Assembly: GCA_035938015.1 (NCBI GenBank)
Contig: DASZHJ010000262.1
Coordinates: 1-13,983, forward strand
Direction of reading: 5' to 3'
Length of the DNA stretch: 13,983 bases
Origin: DASZHJ01 sp035938015
GTDB lineage: Bacteria > Pseudomonadota > Alphaproteobacteria > ATCC43930 > CGMCC-115725
Of the stretch, positions 1 through 9,073 are shown in pieces. The notes under the pieces are model-generated. The model made no database searches, was not told where the DNA came from, and was given only the letters and a program-made list of their open reading frames with translations. Numbering within the stretch: the first letter of the stretch is position 1; each line of letters begins with the position of its first letter. The translations under genes were made by a program, and so were the position numbers.

Positions 1-442
1 AGGCGGTGTGAACGACGTTGTCCCGATTGGTTTGCTTGTGCATCGCCAGCACCAGGGACATGAGATCGGCGGGATAGGTGCAGTAGCCTTCCGGCGGATC
101 GAATTTCAGCACGATGCCGCCGGCATCGATCTGGGCGTGCGAGGGCGGCGGCGGGGTCGCGAGCGCCTGCTGCGATGGAGTTGCCGTGTCGCCGGCGACG
201 GCCGGGAGAGCCGCGGGGTGCTCGGCCGCGGGTGGCGATGGCTGGGTCCGGTAGCTGAACAACGCGTAGGCGCCGGTCGACGCCGCGATGATCACAACGC
301 TGATTGCCACTTGCGCCCACGAAACCGCGCCGAACCGCCCGTGCAGCAGCCAGCGCGTGCCCAGCCATCCCAGCAGAATGAGCGCGCCGATGCCGAGGCC
401 GACCTCGCCGCCGAGCGCGAGCCGTGTCCAGTCGACGTCCAT
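1..442 (-). CDS. Unrecognised membrane protein, N-terminal part (cut by the window edge)
   Basis: An open minus-strand frame runs from an ATG at 442 off the left edge, giving 147 codons with no stop. The predicted protein has two hydrophobic segments, at about residues 9-33 and 43-64. A Pro/Ala-rich linker follows (about 66-104, including a PPPP run), and then the start of a soluble domain (GGIVLKFDPPEGYCTYP, about 108-124). A purine-rich stretch (AGGGGAC) lies about ten bases before the ATG. The layout suggests an inner-membrane anchor holding a periplasmic or cytoplasmic domain, but I do not recognise the domain and name no function. It diverges from the desaturase gene. The plus-strand frame over the same bases is poorer: it is arginine-rich and low in complexity. 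The coding call is fairly safe, the function unknown. Confidence 0.7.
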   Translation of the reverse strand, partial: MDVDWTRLALGGEVGLGIGALILLGWLGTRWLLHGRFGAVSWAQVAISVVIIAASTGAYALFSYRTQPSPPAAEHPAALPAVAGDTATPSQQALATPPPPSHAQIDAGGIVLKFDPPEGYCTYPADLMSLVLAMHKQTNRDNVVHTA

Positions 443-525
443 TGCCGTGGGTCCCCTACCCCCAACGTCCCGAAAGCATGCGTCTTTCCGATCCGGCCAA
501 GAAGCATCCTTATTGAGGCGCGACT

Positions 526-554
526 TTGCAGGCGCGCGGCGAAACCGCTATAGT
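526..554 (+). promoter_or_regulatory. Predicted sigma-70-like promoter of the desaturase gene
   Basis: TTGCAG at 526-531 and TATAGT at 549-554 are separated by exactly 17 bases. They lie in the divergent gap between the minus-strand membrane protein and the desaturase. A start of transcription near 561 would give a leader of about 27 bases before the ATG at 588. The local sequence is AT-richer than its surroundings. This is a match by eye, not a tested promoter. Confidence 0.5.
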
Positions 555-587
555 AAACATAACCTTAATCGCGAAGCCGCCCCGCAA

Positions 588-1730
588 ATGATTGTCGTAC
601 AAAGAGTTTCCAGCGGAGGGGACCGGGCGCGCAGGGCTGCGGTCCCGCGCGCGGACATTCAGCGGGCGTTGCGGGAGTTCACGCAGCCGTCGCTCTTTTG
701 GGGCACCGCGCTGGCGCTCGCCGATCTCGGCCAATACGCCGCGGGGATCGCCGGCGTGCTGTGGCTCGCCCCGATCTGGGCCAAGATCGCCTGCTCGATC
801 TTCGCCGGACTCAAGATCGCCAACCTCGCGACCCTCGGCCACGACGCCGCCCACGGCAGCCTGACGCCCAGCGCTCCCCTAAACCGGATCCTCGGTATCG
901 CCGTCTTCATGCCGGGCCTGACCAACTGGGCGCTTTGGATCTACGAGCACCATCGGCGTCATCACCCCTATACGAACGGGGCGCTGGTCGACACCTTCAC
1001 GCCGCTGTCGAAAGCCGAGTACGACGTGCTCCCGCGCTGGCACCGCGCGCTCAAGCGGTTCCATCGCAATCCCCTGGGGCTGGGCTTCGCGCTTTACTAC
1101 ATCGTCGAGCGCTGGTGGGAGGTTAAGCTGCTGCCGCGCGCGGGCGTCCCCAGGAAATTCCGAGCCTCGGCGTGGCGTCACTTCGCGCTGCTGATGGTCT
1201 ATCTGGGAGCGTTCCTGGCATTGCTGGCGGCGGCGCCGCTTTATTCCGAGACCGGCAGCGTTGCGGCGATCTTGCTGGGCTTCGTCGTGCCGTTCTACGT
1301 CTGGATGGAGCTTATGAGCGGCTCGCTCTATTTCCAGCACACGGACCCCGGCATCCCCTGGTTCAAGTCGGAGCCTGACCGGCGCAGGCTAGCGGTTGAA
1401 GTATTGACGCTGCACCTCGCATTTCCCATGTGGTTCTCGCGCTACATGCATCACGTCTACGATCATCCGGTGCATCACGTGCAGCCCGCGATTCCTTGCT
1501 ATCGCCTGCACGAGGCGCAATTGGCCCTGAACCGCCTCTCGCCCGACCGGGTCGTGAGCCGGCGGTTCAGCTTCCGGCTGTTCTGGGACACGCTACGGTG
1601 CTGCAAGCTTTATGATTACCAAAGGCATCGCTGGCTGGACTTCGGCGGTCGGCCGACTGGCGAGCCGATCCTGCGGCGGGCCGCCGCAGCCCAACACCGG
1701 GTTCGCGAGCTCGTGCCCGCGGCAGAGTAG
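588..1730 (+). CDS. Membrane fatty acid desaturase family protein
   Basis: The 380-residue protein belongs to the integral-membrane fatty acid desaturase/hydroxylase superfamily, di-iron enzymes that introduce double bonds or hydroxyls into acyl chains at the inner membrane. All three histidine clusters are present: HDAAH (85-89), HHRRHH (121-126) and HPVHH (293-297, inside MHHVYDHPVHH). An extra QHTD sits at 250-253. Hydrophobic spans occupy about 38-60, 66-80, 102-118, 198-217 and 224-242, and the C-terminus carries LYDYQRHRWLDF (341-352), which I associate with this family. The ATG at 588 was chosen because it follows the predicted promoter by about 27 bases. The same frame is open back to 288, but the extra 100 residues are low-complexity and overlap the divergent gene. 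The exact substrate (phospholipid acyl chain or carotenoid) cannot be read from the sequence. Confidence 0.88.
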   Translation: MIVVQRVSSGGDRARRAAVPRADIQRALREFTQPSLFWGTALALADLGQYAAGIAGVLWLAPIWAKIACSIFAGLKIANLATLGHDAAHGSLTPSAPLNRILGIAVFMPGLTNWALWIYEHHRRHHPYTNGALVDTFTPLSKAEYDVLPRWHRALKRFHRNPLGLGFALYYIVERWWEVKLLPRAGVPRKFRASAWRHFALLMVYLGAFLALLAAAPLYSETGSVAAILLGFVVPFYVWMELMSGSLYFQHTDPGIPWFKSEPDRRRLAVEVLTLHLAFPMWFSRYMHHVYDHPVHHVQPAIPCYRLHEAQLALNRLSPDRVVSRRFSFRLFWDTLRCCKLYDYQRHRWLDFGGRPTGEPILRRAAAAQHRVRELVPAAE

Positions 1731-1844
1731 GCCGATTGCGCCGTTAGCCTCTGTTTTGCCACGCCACCGGCGGTGCACGGCTTGGCCTGACTACCGAAAT
1801 GATGGGATGATCCGTCTCGATCCGAGCTCCCGGGCAGAGAGGCC

Positions 1845-2543
1845 ATGGATTTCCACAATCGTCACGTCGTCGTGACCGGCGGCGCCGGTGCCCTCGGTCT
1901 TGCAGTCGTCGAAGGGCTCCTGCGCAACGGTGCCGAGGTGTCTGTACCGTATCTGCATCAGGCCGAGGCCGAACGGTTTCCATTCCGGGCGGAGCCTCGG
2001 GTGCGGTTGGCTGGGCCGATCGATCTCGCGAGCGAGACGGATGTCGATCGGTTTTACGCGGGCGTGCCCGCGCCATGGGCTTCGGTCCATTTGGCCGGCG
2101 GCTTCGCGATGGGAGGCATCGCCGTGACCGATCGCGCGGCCCTGCTCCGCCAGCTCGAGATGAATTTCGTGAGCTGCTATCTGTGTTGCCGAGCCGCCGT
2201 TGCTGCGATGCGCGCGGGCGGCGGCGGACGCATCGTCAATGTGGCGGCCCGGCCCGCGCTGGAGCCCCGCCAAGGCGCCGGCATGAGCGCCTATGCCGCG
2301 AGCAAGGCCGCGGTTGCGGCGTTGACTCAGGCGCTCGGCGAAGAACTCGCCAAGGACGGCATCCTCGTCAATGCGGTGGCCCCCTCGATCCTTGATACAC
2401 CCGCCAATCGCGCGAGCATGCCCAAGGCGAACTACGAGCTCTGGCCCAAGGTGGAGGAGGTCGCGGCGACCATCCTGTTCCTCGCCAGCGCGCACAACCG
2501 CGTAACGCGCGGTGCCGTCGTGCCGGTTTACGGCCGCTCGTAA
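1845..2543 (+). CDS. Short-chain dehydrogenase/reductase, dihydropteridine-reductase-like
   Basis: The 232-residue protein is a cytoplasmic classical-length SDR, an NAD(P)-dependent oxidoreductase. It has the Rossmann motif TGGAGALG (11-18), VHLAGG (81-86) in place of NNAG, MNF (106-108) and the catalytic YxxxK as Y150/K154. The strand that normally holds the catalytic serine reads VNVAARPALEP (131-141), with alanines at the expected place. TGGxGALG, the AGG motif, the missing serine and LDTPANRASMP (183-193) all resemble quinonoid dihydropteridine reductase (QDPR), recalled as having YGGRGALG, VAGGWAGG and LDTPMNRKSMP. Family knowledge therefore suggests reduction of a pterin or similar quinonoid substrate, but no pterin-dependent hydroxylase is nearby and the substrate is inference. 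AGAGG (1838-1842) lies close before the ATG. The C-terminus (GAVVPVYGRS) looks complete. Confidence 0.88.
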   Translation: MDFHNRHVVVTGGAGALGLAVVEGLLRNGAEVSVPYLHQAEAERFPFRAEPRVRLAGPIDLASETDVDRFYAGVPAPWASVHLAGGFAMGGIAVTDRAALLRQLEMNFVSCYLCCRAAVAAMRAGGGGRIVNVAARPALEPRQGAGMSAYAASKAAVAALTQALGEELAKDGILVNAVAPSILDTPANRASMPKANYELWPKVEEVAATILFLASAHNRVTRGAVVPVYGRS

Positions 2544-2554
2544 GCTCGCCCTCC

Positions 2555-3226
2555 TTTGCCCTGCAGGAGCTGCGCGCGCCCGAGCCGATCTTGCCGCCAC
2601 GCCTGTTCCAGAACGACATCTTCCGCACCGCCAATGCCTGCGCCACCGTGGTCGCCATGGTGATGTTCGGTGCCACTATGCTGCTGCCGATCTTTCTGCA
2701 CCTGGTGGACGGGATGAGCGCCGGCCGCTCCGGCCTGATGCTGGCCCCGCTCACCGGCGGCAGCGTCGTGGGCGCGTTCTCCTCGGGCCAGATCATGCGG
2801 GCGACCGGCAACTACAAGCGGCGGCCTCTGGTCGGGCTTTCGCTTGCGACCCTTGCGTTGACCCTGCTCGCCTTCATGACCGCCGACACGTCGGAGGTGG
2901 GTGGCTCCTTCGGTGCGGCAGCGCCCTGGTCGGTCCTGATCATTGCGCTCACCTACAAGCTCGCCGGGAGCGGCACCCGAGCACTGCCCGAGAGCGGTCT
3001 TGCGCTATTGCAAGGCGGACCTGATGCGTTCGCGAAGCTCTCGCCCGCGCTTCGAGCCACGCTCGTGCCTGCGCTCGCGGGCGCGTTCCATGTCGTGTTT
3101 GCCGCCGCGGCGGTGCTGAACCTGATCGCTCCGGGCTTGGCTGGCCTTCTGAGAGAGCAGCCATTGCGCACCACGCCCAGCGCGCTCGGGCCGCGGCCGA
3201 CAGCGCAGCGCCTCTCCGCGGACTGA
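2555..3226 (+). pseudogene. Remnant of a DHA2-type (EmrB/QacA) MFS drug exporter
   Basis: From about 2555, twelve bases after the SDR stop, the frame reads like the C-terminal half of a 14-helix MFS exporter: LQELRAPEPILPPRLFQNDI, then helices with SAGRSGLMLAPLTGGSVVG and GQIMRATGNYKRRPLVGL. A full member has roughly 450-500 residues, whereas only about 220 codons remain and the N-terminal helices are absent. A second loss is visible inside. AFMTADTS jumps to EVGGSFGAAAPWSVL, omitting the usual helix and the segment resembling MGLGLGLVMP...ATS, about 60 residues, without breaking the frame. The end (GAFHVVFAAAAVLNLIAPGL, LLREQPLRT) is family-like. A TTG at 2591 could start a 211-residue product, but it could not form a working carrier. 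Both losses are judged from memory of the family. Confidence 0.75.
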
Positions 3227-3407
3227 GCCTTGCGCGTGATCGCCAGGATTTGCCGGAAAATTCTCAGGAATGCGCGGCAACGGTCATGGTCCGCGCGATC
3301 GCCAGAGTCTAAGTTCGAACCGTTCTCGGCGGCCGTAGGGGCGCGCCTCTCGGCTCGACCTCGGTGGGCGCGCTGCTCCGGGACGACCAGCGCGGCCGAC
3401 GGGGGAC

Positions 3408-3455
3408 GCGGCCCACAGGCACAAGTCCAGCTTCGGCCGCCGGGATTTTTCGTTT
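3408..3455 (+). terminator. Weak candidate intrinsic terminator
   Basis: GCGGCC (3408-3413) and GGCCGC (3435-3440) form a 6-bp stem with a 21-base loop, followed after five bases by ATTTTTCGTTTT (3445-3456). It could end plus-strand transcription coming from the exporter remnant. The long loop and the gap before the T-run make the call weak. The rest of 3227-3465 shows no gene. Confidence 0.25.
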
Positions 3456-3465
3456 TCGGTTACCC

Positions 3466-6030
<2,565 letters not shown>

Positions 6031-6061
6031 CCCGGCGATCCGTCCCTATGCTCGGCGACAG

Positions 6062-6085
6062 ATCATAAAGATGGCGTTAACGCCA
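6062..6085 (-). promoter_or_regulatory. Palindromic operator candidate over the kinase promoter
   Basis: TGGCGTTAACGCCA (6072-6085) is a perfect 14-bp palindrome in the divergent gap between the histidine kinase and paaG. On the minus strand a good -10 hexamer, TATGAT (complement of 6062-6067), lies four bases downstream of it. The palindrome therefore falls where the -35/-10 spacer of the kinase promoter would be; a recognisable -35 is lacking. This is the placement expected for a dimeric repressor or activator site. The binding protein is unknown. Confidence 0.4.
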
Positions 6086-6128
6086 CGGCACCCGGCCATC
6101 CTCTTGAAAATGTGCACGTCTCGCCGCG

Positions 6129-6157
6129 TTGACAAGACCCCGACCCCAACCCTAGCG
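6129..6157 (+). promoter_or_regulatory. Predicted promoter of the paaG/acyl-CoA dehydrogenase unit
   Basis: A consensus TTGACA at 6129-6134 is followed after 17 bases by CTAGCG at 6152-6157, a weak -10. Transcription would start near 6164, giving a leader of about 37 bases. AGGAG at 6177-6181 lies in that leader but is 19 bases from the ATG, which is far for a ribosome binding site. Confidence 0.45.
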
Positions 6158-6200
6158 TGGCCACTCAGATCGGCATAGGAGCCCGCCGCAGCCTCGACCC

Positions 6201-6992
6201 ATGACAGAGACTTCGCTCCTGGTCGCGGTCGCCGAGGGCGTCGCGACGCTCACGCTCAATCGGCCCGATCGATTGAACGCGTTTACCGCGCCGCTCCACG
6301 AGGAGCTTGCCGCGGCGCTCGAGCGCTCTGCCGGCGACGAGGCAATCCGCGCGCTGTTGATCACGGGTGCCGGCCGCGGCTTTTGCGCGGGGCAGGACCT
6401 CAGCGAGCGCCGGCAACCGTCCGGCGAGGCCAAGCGCGACCTCGGCCAGGGTCTCGAGCGCTACTACAATCCGCTGATCCGACGCTTGCGCAGCCTCGAG
6501 AAGCCCGTCGTTGCCGCCGTCAACGGCGTCGCCGCGGGTGCCGGCGCTGGCCTCGCCTTTGCTTGCGATATCGTGATCGCGGCGCGCTCGGCGAGCTTCA
6601 TCGAGGCGTTCAGCCGCATCGGTCTGGTGCCGGATGCGGGGAACACCTGGTTCCTGCCGCGGCTTGCAGGCTCGGCCCGCGCCATGGCGATGGCCCTGAC
6701 AGGCGAGGCGGTGCCGGCAGAGCGTGCAGCCGAGTGGGGCCTGATCTGGAAGGCGGTTCCCGATGAGGCACTGATGCCGGAGGCGCGGGCGCTCGTGCTG
6801 CGTCTTGCGCAAGGCCCAACGCGCGCGCTCGGCCTCACAAAGCGCGCCCTCAATCGGTCCACCACGAACGACCTCGACGCGCAACTCGACTTCGAGCGCG
6901 ACCTGCAGCGCGAAGTGGGGCTCGGCGAGGACTATCGGGAAGGCGTCGCGGCTTTTCTCGAGAAGCGGCCGCCTCGCTTCAGCGGGCGTTGA
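6201..6992 (+). CDS. paaG: Enoyl-CoA hydratase/isomerase, PaaG type (epoxyphenylacetyl-CoA isomerase)
   Basis: The 263-residue crotonase-fold enzyme closely follows PaaG, the 2-(1,2-epoxy-1,2-dihydrophenyl)acetyl-CoA isomerase of aerobic phenylacetate breakdown, which turns the ring epoxide into an oxepin. Seen in the sequence are LNRPDRLNAF (19-28), the oxyanion-hole segment GAGRGFCAGQDLSER (57-70), the family core KPVVAAVNGVAAGAGAGLA (101-119), and GLVPDAGNTWFLPRL (141-155) with an Asp at 145 where PaaG has its catalytic Asp. The C-terminal tail REGVAAFLEKRP is also PaaG-like. PaaG usually reads PDSGGTW, so PDAGNTW is a small departure. No other paa genes lie in the window; the partner is an acyl-CoA dehydrogenase. 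It could therefore act as a general delta-3,delta-2 enoyl-CoA isomerase on another CoA ester. Family assignment is strong, the exact substrate moderate. Confidence 0.88.
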   Translation: MTETSLLVAVAEGVATLTLNRPDRLNAFTAPLHEELAAALERSAGDEAIRALLITGAGRGFCAGQDLSERRQPSGEAKRDLGQGLERYYNPLIRRLRSLEKPVVAAVNGVAAGAGAGLAFACDIVIAARSASFIEAFSRIGLVPDAGNTWFLPRLAGSARAMAMALTGEAVPAERAAEWGLIWKAVPDEALMPEARALVLRLAQGPTRALGLTKRALNRSTTNDLDAQLDFERDLQREVGLGEDYREGVAAFLEKRPPRFSGR

Positions 6993-6996
6993 CGCC

Positions 6997-8163
6997 TTGA
7001 GCTCCGCAGCACGGGCCGAGCGCGAGCGCATCCGCGAGGCCATCCAGCGCCTCTGCGCTCGGTTCGATGACGCCTATTGGCTCGAGCGGGACCGAGACGG
7101 CCGATTTCCCGAGGAATTCTATCGCGCGATCGCCGATGACGGATGGCTGGGCATCGCCATGCCCGAGGCCTATGGCGGCAGCGGGCTCGGGATCTCCGAG
7201 GCCGCCGCGATGATGCAAGCGGTGGCTGAATCCGGTGCCGGCTTCAGCGGCGCCTCGGCCATTCACATGAACATCTTCGGGCTCAACCCCGTGGTGGTGT
7301 TTGGCACGCCCGAACAGAAGCAGCGCTTCCTGCCTCCGCTGATCCGCGGCGAGGAGAAGGCGTGCTTCGCCGTCACCGAGCCCGACGCCGGACTCGATAC
7401 CGCGCACATCAAGACCAAAGCGGTACGCGAGGGCCGGCACTACGTGATATCGGGCCGCAAGGTCTGGATCTCGACGGCGCAGGTCGCCCACAAGATGCTG
7501 TTGCTCACGCGCACCACGCCCATCGAGCAAGTGGCGAAGCCGACGGAGGGCTTGAGCCTTTTCTATACCGATCTCGACCGCGGCAGCGTCGAAGTGCGCG
7601 AGATCGAGAAGATGGGCCGCAAGGCCGTCGACTCCAACCTGCTGTTTATCGATGGCCTTAGAGTGCCACTGGCCGACCTCATCGGCGAGGAGGGCAAGGG
7701 CTTCCAGCACATCCTGCACGGCATGAATCCCGAGCGCATCCTGATCGCCGCGGAGGCCGTGGGATTGGGCTTCGCGGCACTCAAGCGCGCCGCGAACTAT
7801 GCACGCGATCGCATGGTATTCGGTCGGCCGATCGGCCAGAACCAGGGCGTGCAGCTGCCGCTCGCCCAGAGCTGGGCTGAGCTCACGGCCGCCGAACTCC
7901 TGGTGCGCGAGGCCGCCGAGCTCTATGACCGCGGCTCGCCCTGCGGCGCGGAGGCCAACGCCGCCAAATACCTCGCGGCCGAGGCGGCATTCCGGACCTG
8001 CGAGCAGGCGATCCTCACCCACGGCGGCTACGGCTACGCGCGCGAGTACCACGTCGAGCGCTACCTTCGAGAGGCCCAGATCGCACGGATCGCGCCGGTC
8101 AGCCCACAACTCGCCCTCTGCTACATCGCCGAGCGCGTGCTGGGTTTGCCGAAGTCTTACTGA
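6997..8163 (+). CDS. Acyl-CoA dehydrogenase family protein
   Basis: The 388-residue FAD enzyme should oxidise an acyl-CoA to the 2-enoyl-CoA and pass electrons to ETF. It shows the N-terminal helical domain, MPEAYGGSG (55-63), the FAD/substrate signature CFAVTEPDAGLDT (123-135), KVWIST (155-160), and the C-terminal helices with FGRPIGQNQGVQ and THGGYGYAREYHVER. A TTG at 6997 is the only in-frame start near the expected N-terminus; it gives a family-typical length and lies four bases after the paaG stop, implying translational coupling. The usual catalytic EGT(x)E near the C-terminus is absent (here ARIAPVSPQLALCYIAERVL). Glu246 in NPERI lies where isovaleryl-CoA dehydrogenase carries its base, so it is the likely catalytic residue. 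Substrate is unknown; the PaaG neighbour supports a shared CoA-ester degradation route. Confidence 0.9.
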   Translation: MSSAARAERERIREAIQRLCARFDDAYWLERDRDGRFPEEFYRAIADDGWLGIAMPEAYGGSGLGISEAAAMMQAVAESGAGFSGASAIHMNIFGLNPVVVFGTPEQKQRFLPPLIRGEEKACFAVTEPDAGLDTAHIKTKAVREGRHYVISGRKVWISTAQVAHKMLLLTRTTPIEQVAKPTEGLSLFYTDLDRGSVEVREIEKMGRKAVDSNLLFIDGLRVPLADLIGEEGKGFQHILHGMNPERILIAAEAVGLGFAALKRAANYARDRMVFGRPIGQNQGVQLPLAQSWAELTAAELLVREAAELYDRGSPCGAEANAAKYLAAEAAFRTCEQAILTHGGYGYAREYHVERYLREAQIARIAPVSPQLALCYIAERVLGLPKSY

Positions 8164-8175
8164 GTTTCTACCGCT

Positions 8176-8273
8176 CCAGGGGTCGCAAGGGCTGGCGTTG
8201 CGGCTCGTGACCCCCGGAAGATAACGCTACGCGGGTCACGAGGGTTAGTGTGGCGGCTCGCGACCCGCGGAAG
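8176..8273. repeat. Two tandem imperfect 53-bp-period repeats, each forming a hairpin
   Basis: Positions 8181-8220 recur at 8234-8273 with about 32 of 40 bases identical. Each copy folds on itself. Copy 1 pairs 8176-8189 with 8204-8217 with two mismatches and a G-T pair. Copy 2 pairs 8230-8242 with 8257-8269: 12 pairs and one A-C mismatch around a 14-base loop. The pair G8179-C8214 in copy 1 corresponds to C8232-G8267 in copy 2, a compensatory change. The arms CTCGTGACCC (8204-8213) and GGGTCACGAG (8233-8242) are also perfectly complementary between copies. The pair resembles a REP/BIME-type element between the acyl-CoA dehydrogenase and VOC genes and could also protect or end the upstream mRNA. 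Confidence 0.7.
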
Positions 8274-8309
8274 TAAACTATCCACGCGCACATCGAAGGA
8301 GACGGCGAG

Positions 8310-8687
8310 ATGGCTGTCCAGGAACTGAACCACTTCAACGTGCAGACCACGGACCTCGAGAAGACGCGCGCCTTTTATGAGACGGTGCTGGGCTTCACGG
8401 TGGGACCGCGGCCCAATTTCGATTTCCCGGGCTACTGGCTCTATTGCGGCGACATGCCGGTGGTGCATCTGACCGGCGGACATCGCGCGCGCACGGATCG
8501 GCCCGCCGACACCGGCAACTTCGATCACGTCGCCTTCACCGCCGGCGACTTCGAGGGCATGAAAAAGCATTTCCAGAAGCTCGGCGTTCCCTTTCGCGAG
8601 CAGAAGGTGCCGGGCGCGCGCGTCTGGCAGCTGTTCGTGACCGATCCCAACAACGTGGTCATCGAGCTCAACTATCCCCCGCAATGA
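8310..8687 (+). CDS. VOC/glyoxalase-fold metalloprotein
   Basis: The 125-residue protein is a two-module vicinal oxygen chelate (glyoxalase I / extradiol dioxygenase fold) protein. Module 1 starts LNHFNVQTTDLEKTRAFYE with His8. Module 2 starts FDHVAF with His73 and ends VIELNY with Glu119, which together with His53 give plausible metal ligands. The length matches single-domain VOC proteins. AAGGAG (8296-8301) eight bases before the ATG is the best ribosome binding site in the window and fixes the start. It follows the paaG/acyl-CoA dehydrogenase pair after the hairpin repeat, so it may be transcribed separately. Family members include glyoxalase I, methylmalonyl-CoA epimerase, fosfomycin-resistance proteins and dioxygenases. 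The short size argues against dioxygenases, but the reaction cannot be assigned. Confidence 0.88.
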   Translation: MAVQELNHFNVQTTDLEKTRAFYETVLGFTVGPRPNFDFPGYWLYCGDMPVVHLTGGHRARTDRPADTGNFDHVAFTAGDFEGMKKHFQKLGVPFREQKVPGARVWQLFVTDPNNVVIELNYPPQ

Positions 8688-8727
8688 TGCTGGGGACCGG
8701 AGCGCGCCGCGCGGGGCACCACGGGGC

Positions 8728-9069
8728 ATGCGCGAAGCCCGGCTAAAGACGCGGATCCTCGTGCAAGCCGCGGTGCGGCTCTGTACCCAGCAGGCGATCC
8801 CGATCGCGATCGCGCGCAGGGGCGATGAGGAAGCCGGCGCCATCTTGATCAAGCTCAACCGGCGCGACGGCGGGTTCACGGTGCTGGCGCAAACCCGCAG
8901 CCCATCGGGTGAGCTCGGCTGGTTCAGGGGCACCGGCGACGCGCCGGTCGACGAAGCGGCGGCCGACACCTACATCGCGCGCCAAGTCGCGCGCGACCCC
9001 GACCTCTGGGTGGTCGAGATCGAGGACCCCAAGGGACGCCCGATCTTTGCGGGCAACGTGCTCTCTTAG
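8728..9069 (+). CDS. DUF1491 family protein
   Basis: The 113-residue protein matches what I recall of DUF1491, a small cytoplasmic family common in Alphaproteobacteria and of unknown function. Recognisable parts are the N-terminal RLKTRILVQAAVRLC (5-19), the central RGDEEAGAILIKLNRRDGG (31-49) and the C-terminal DPDLWVVEIEDPKGRP. No signal peptide or membrane span is present. It starts 40 bases after the VOC gene on the same strand, so cotranscription is possible. No convincing ribosome binding site precedes the ATG, but it is the first start in the frame. It ends four bases from the stop of the convergent DUF1499 gene. Confidence 0.85.
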   Translation: MREARLKTRILVQAAVRLCTQQAIPIAIARRGDEEAGAILIKLNRRDGGFTVLAQTRSPSGELGWFRGTGDAPVDEAAADTYIARQVARDPDLWVVEIEDPKGRPIFAGNVLS

Positions 9070-9073
9070 AGAC

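Noticed and set aside
8..553. Plus-strand frame of 181 codons at the left edge
   Set aside because: Arginine-rich and without a domain. The minus strand over 1-442 gives a sensible membrane protein.
288..587. N-terminal extension of the desaturase frame
   Set aside because: The extra 100 residues are Ser/Pro/Arg-rich without family similarity. They overlap the divergent membrane protein gene and lie upstream of the predicted promoter.
6979..8109. Open minus-strand frame of 376 codons opposite the acyl-CoA dehydrogenase
   Set aside because: No recognisable domain. The plus strand carries a full acyl-CoA dehydrogenase with conserved motifs throughout.
8157..8969. Open minus-strand frame of 270 codons across the repeat, VOC and DUF1491 genes
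   Set aside because: It spans two recognised plus-strand genes and the hairpin repeat. Its composition is typical of a shadow frame.
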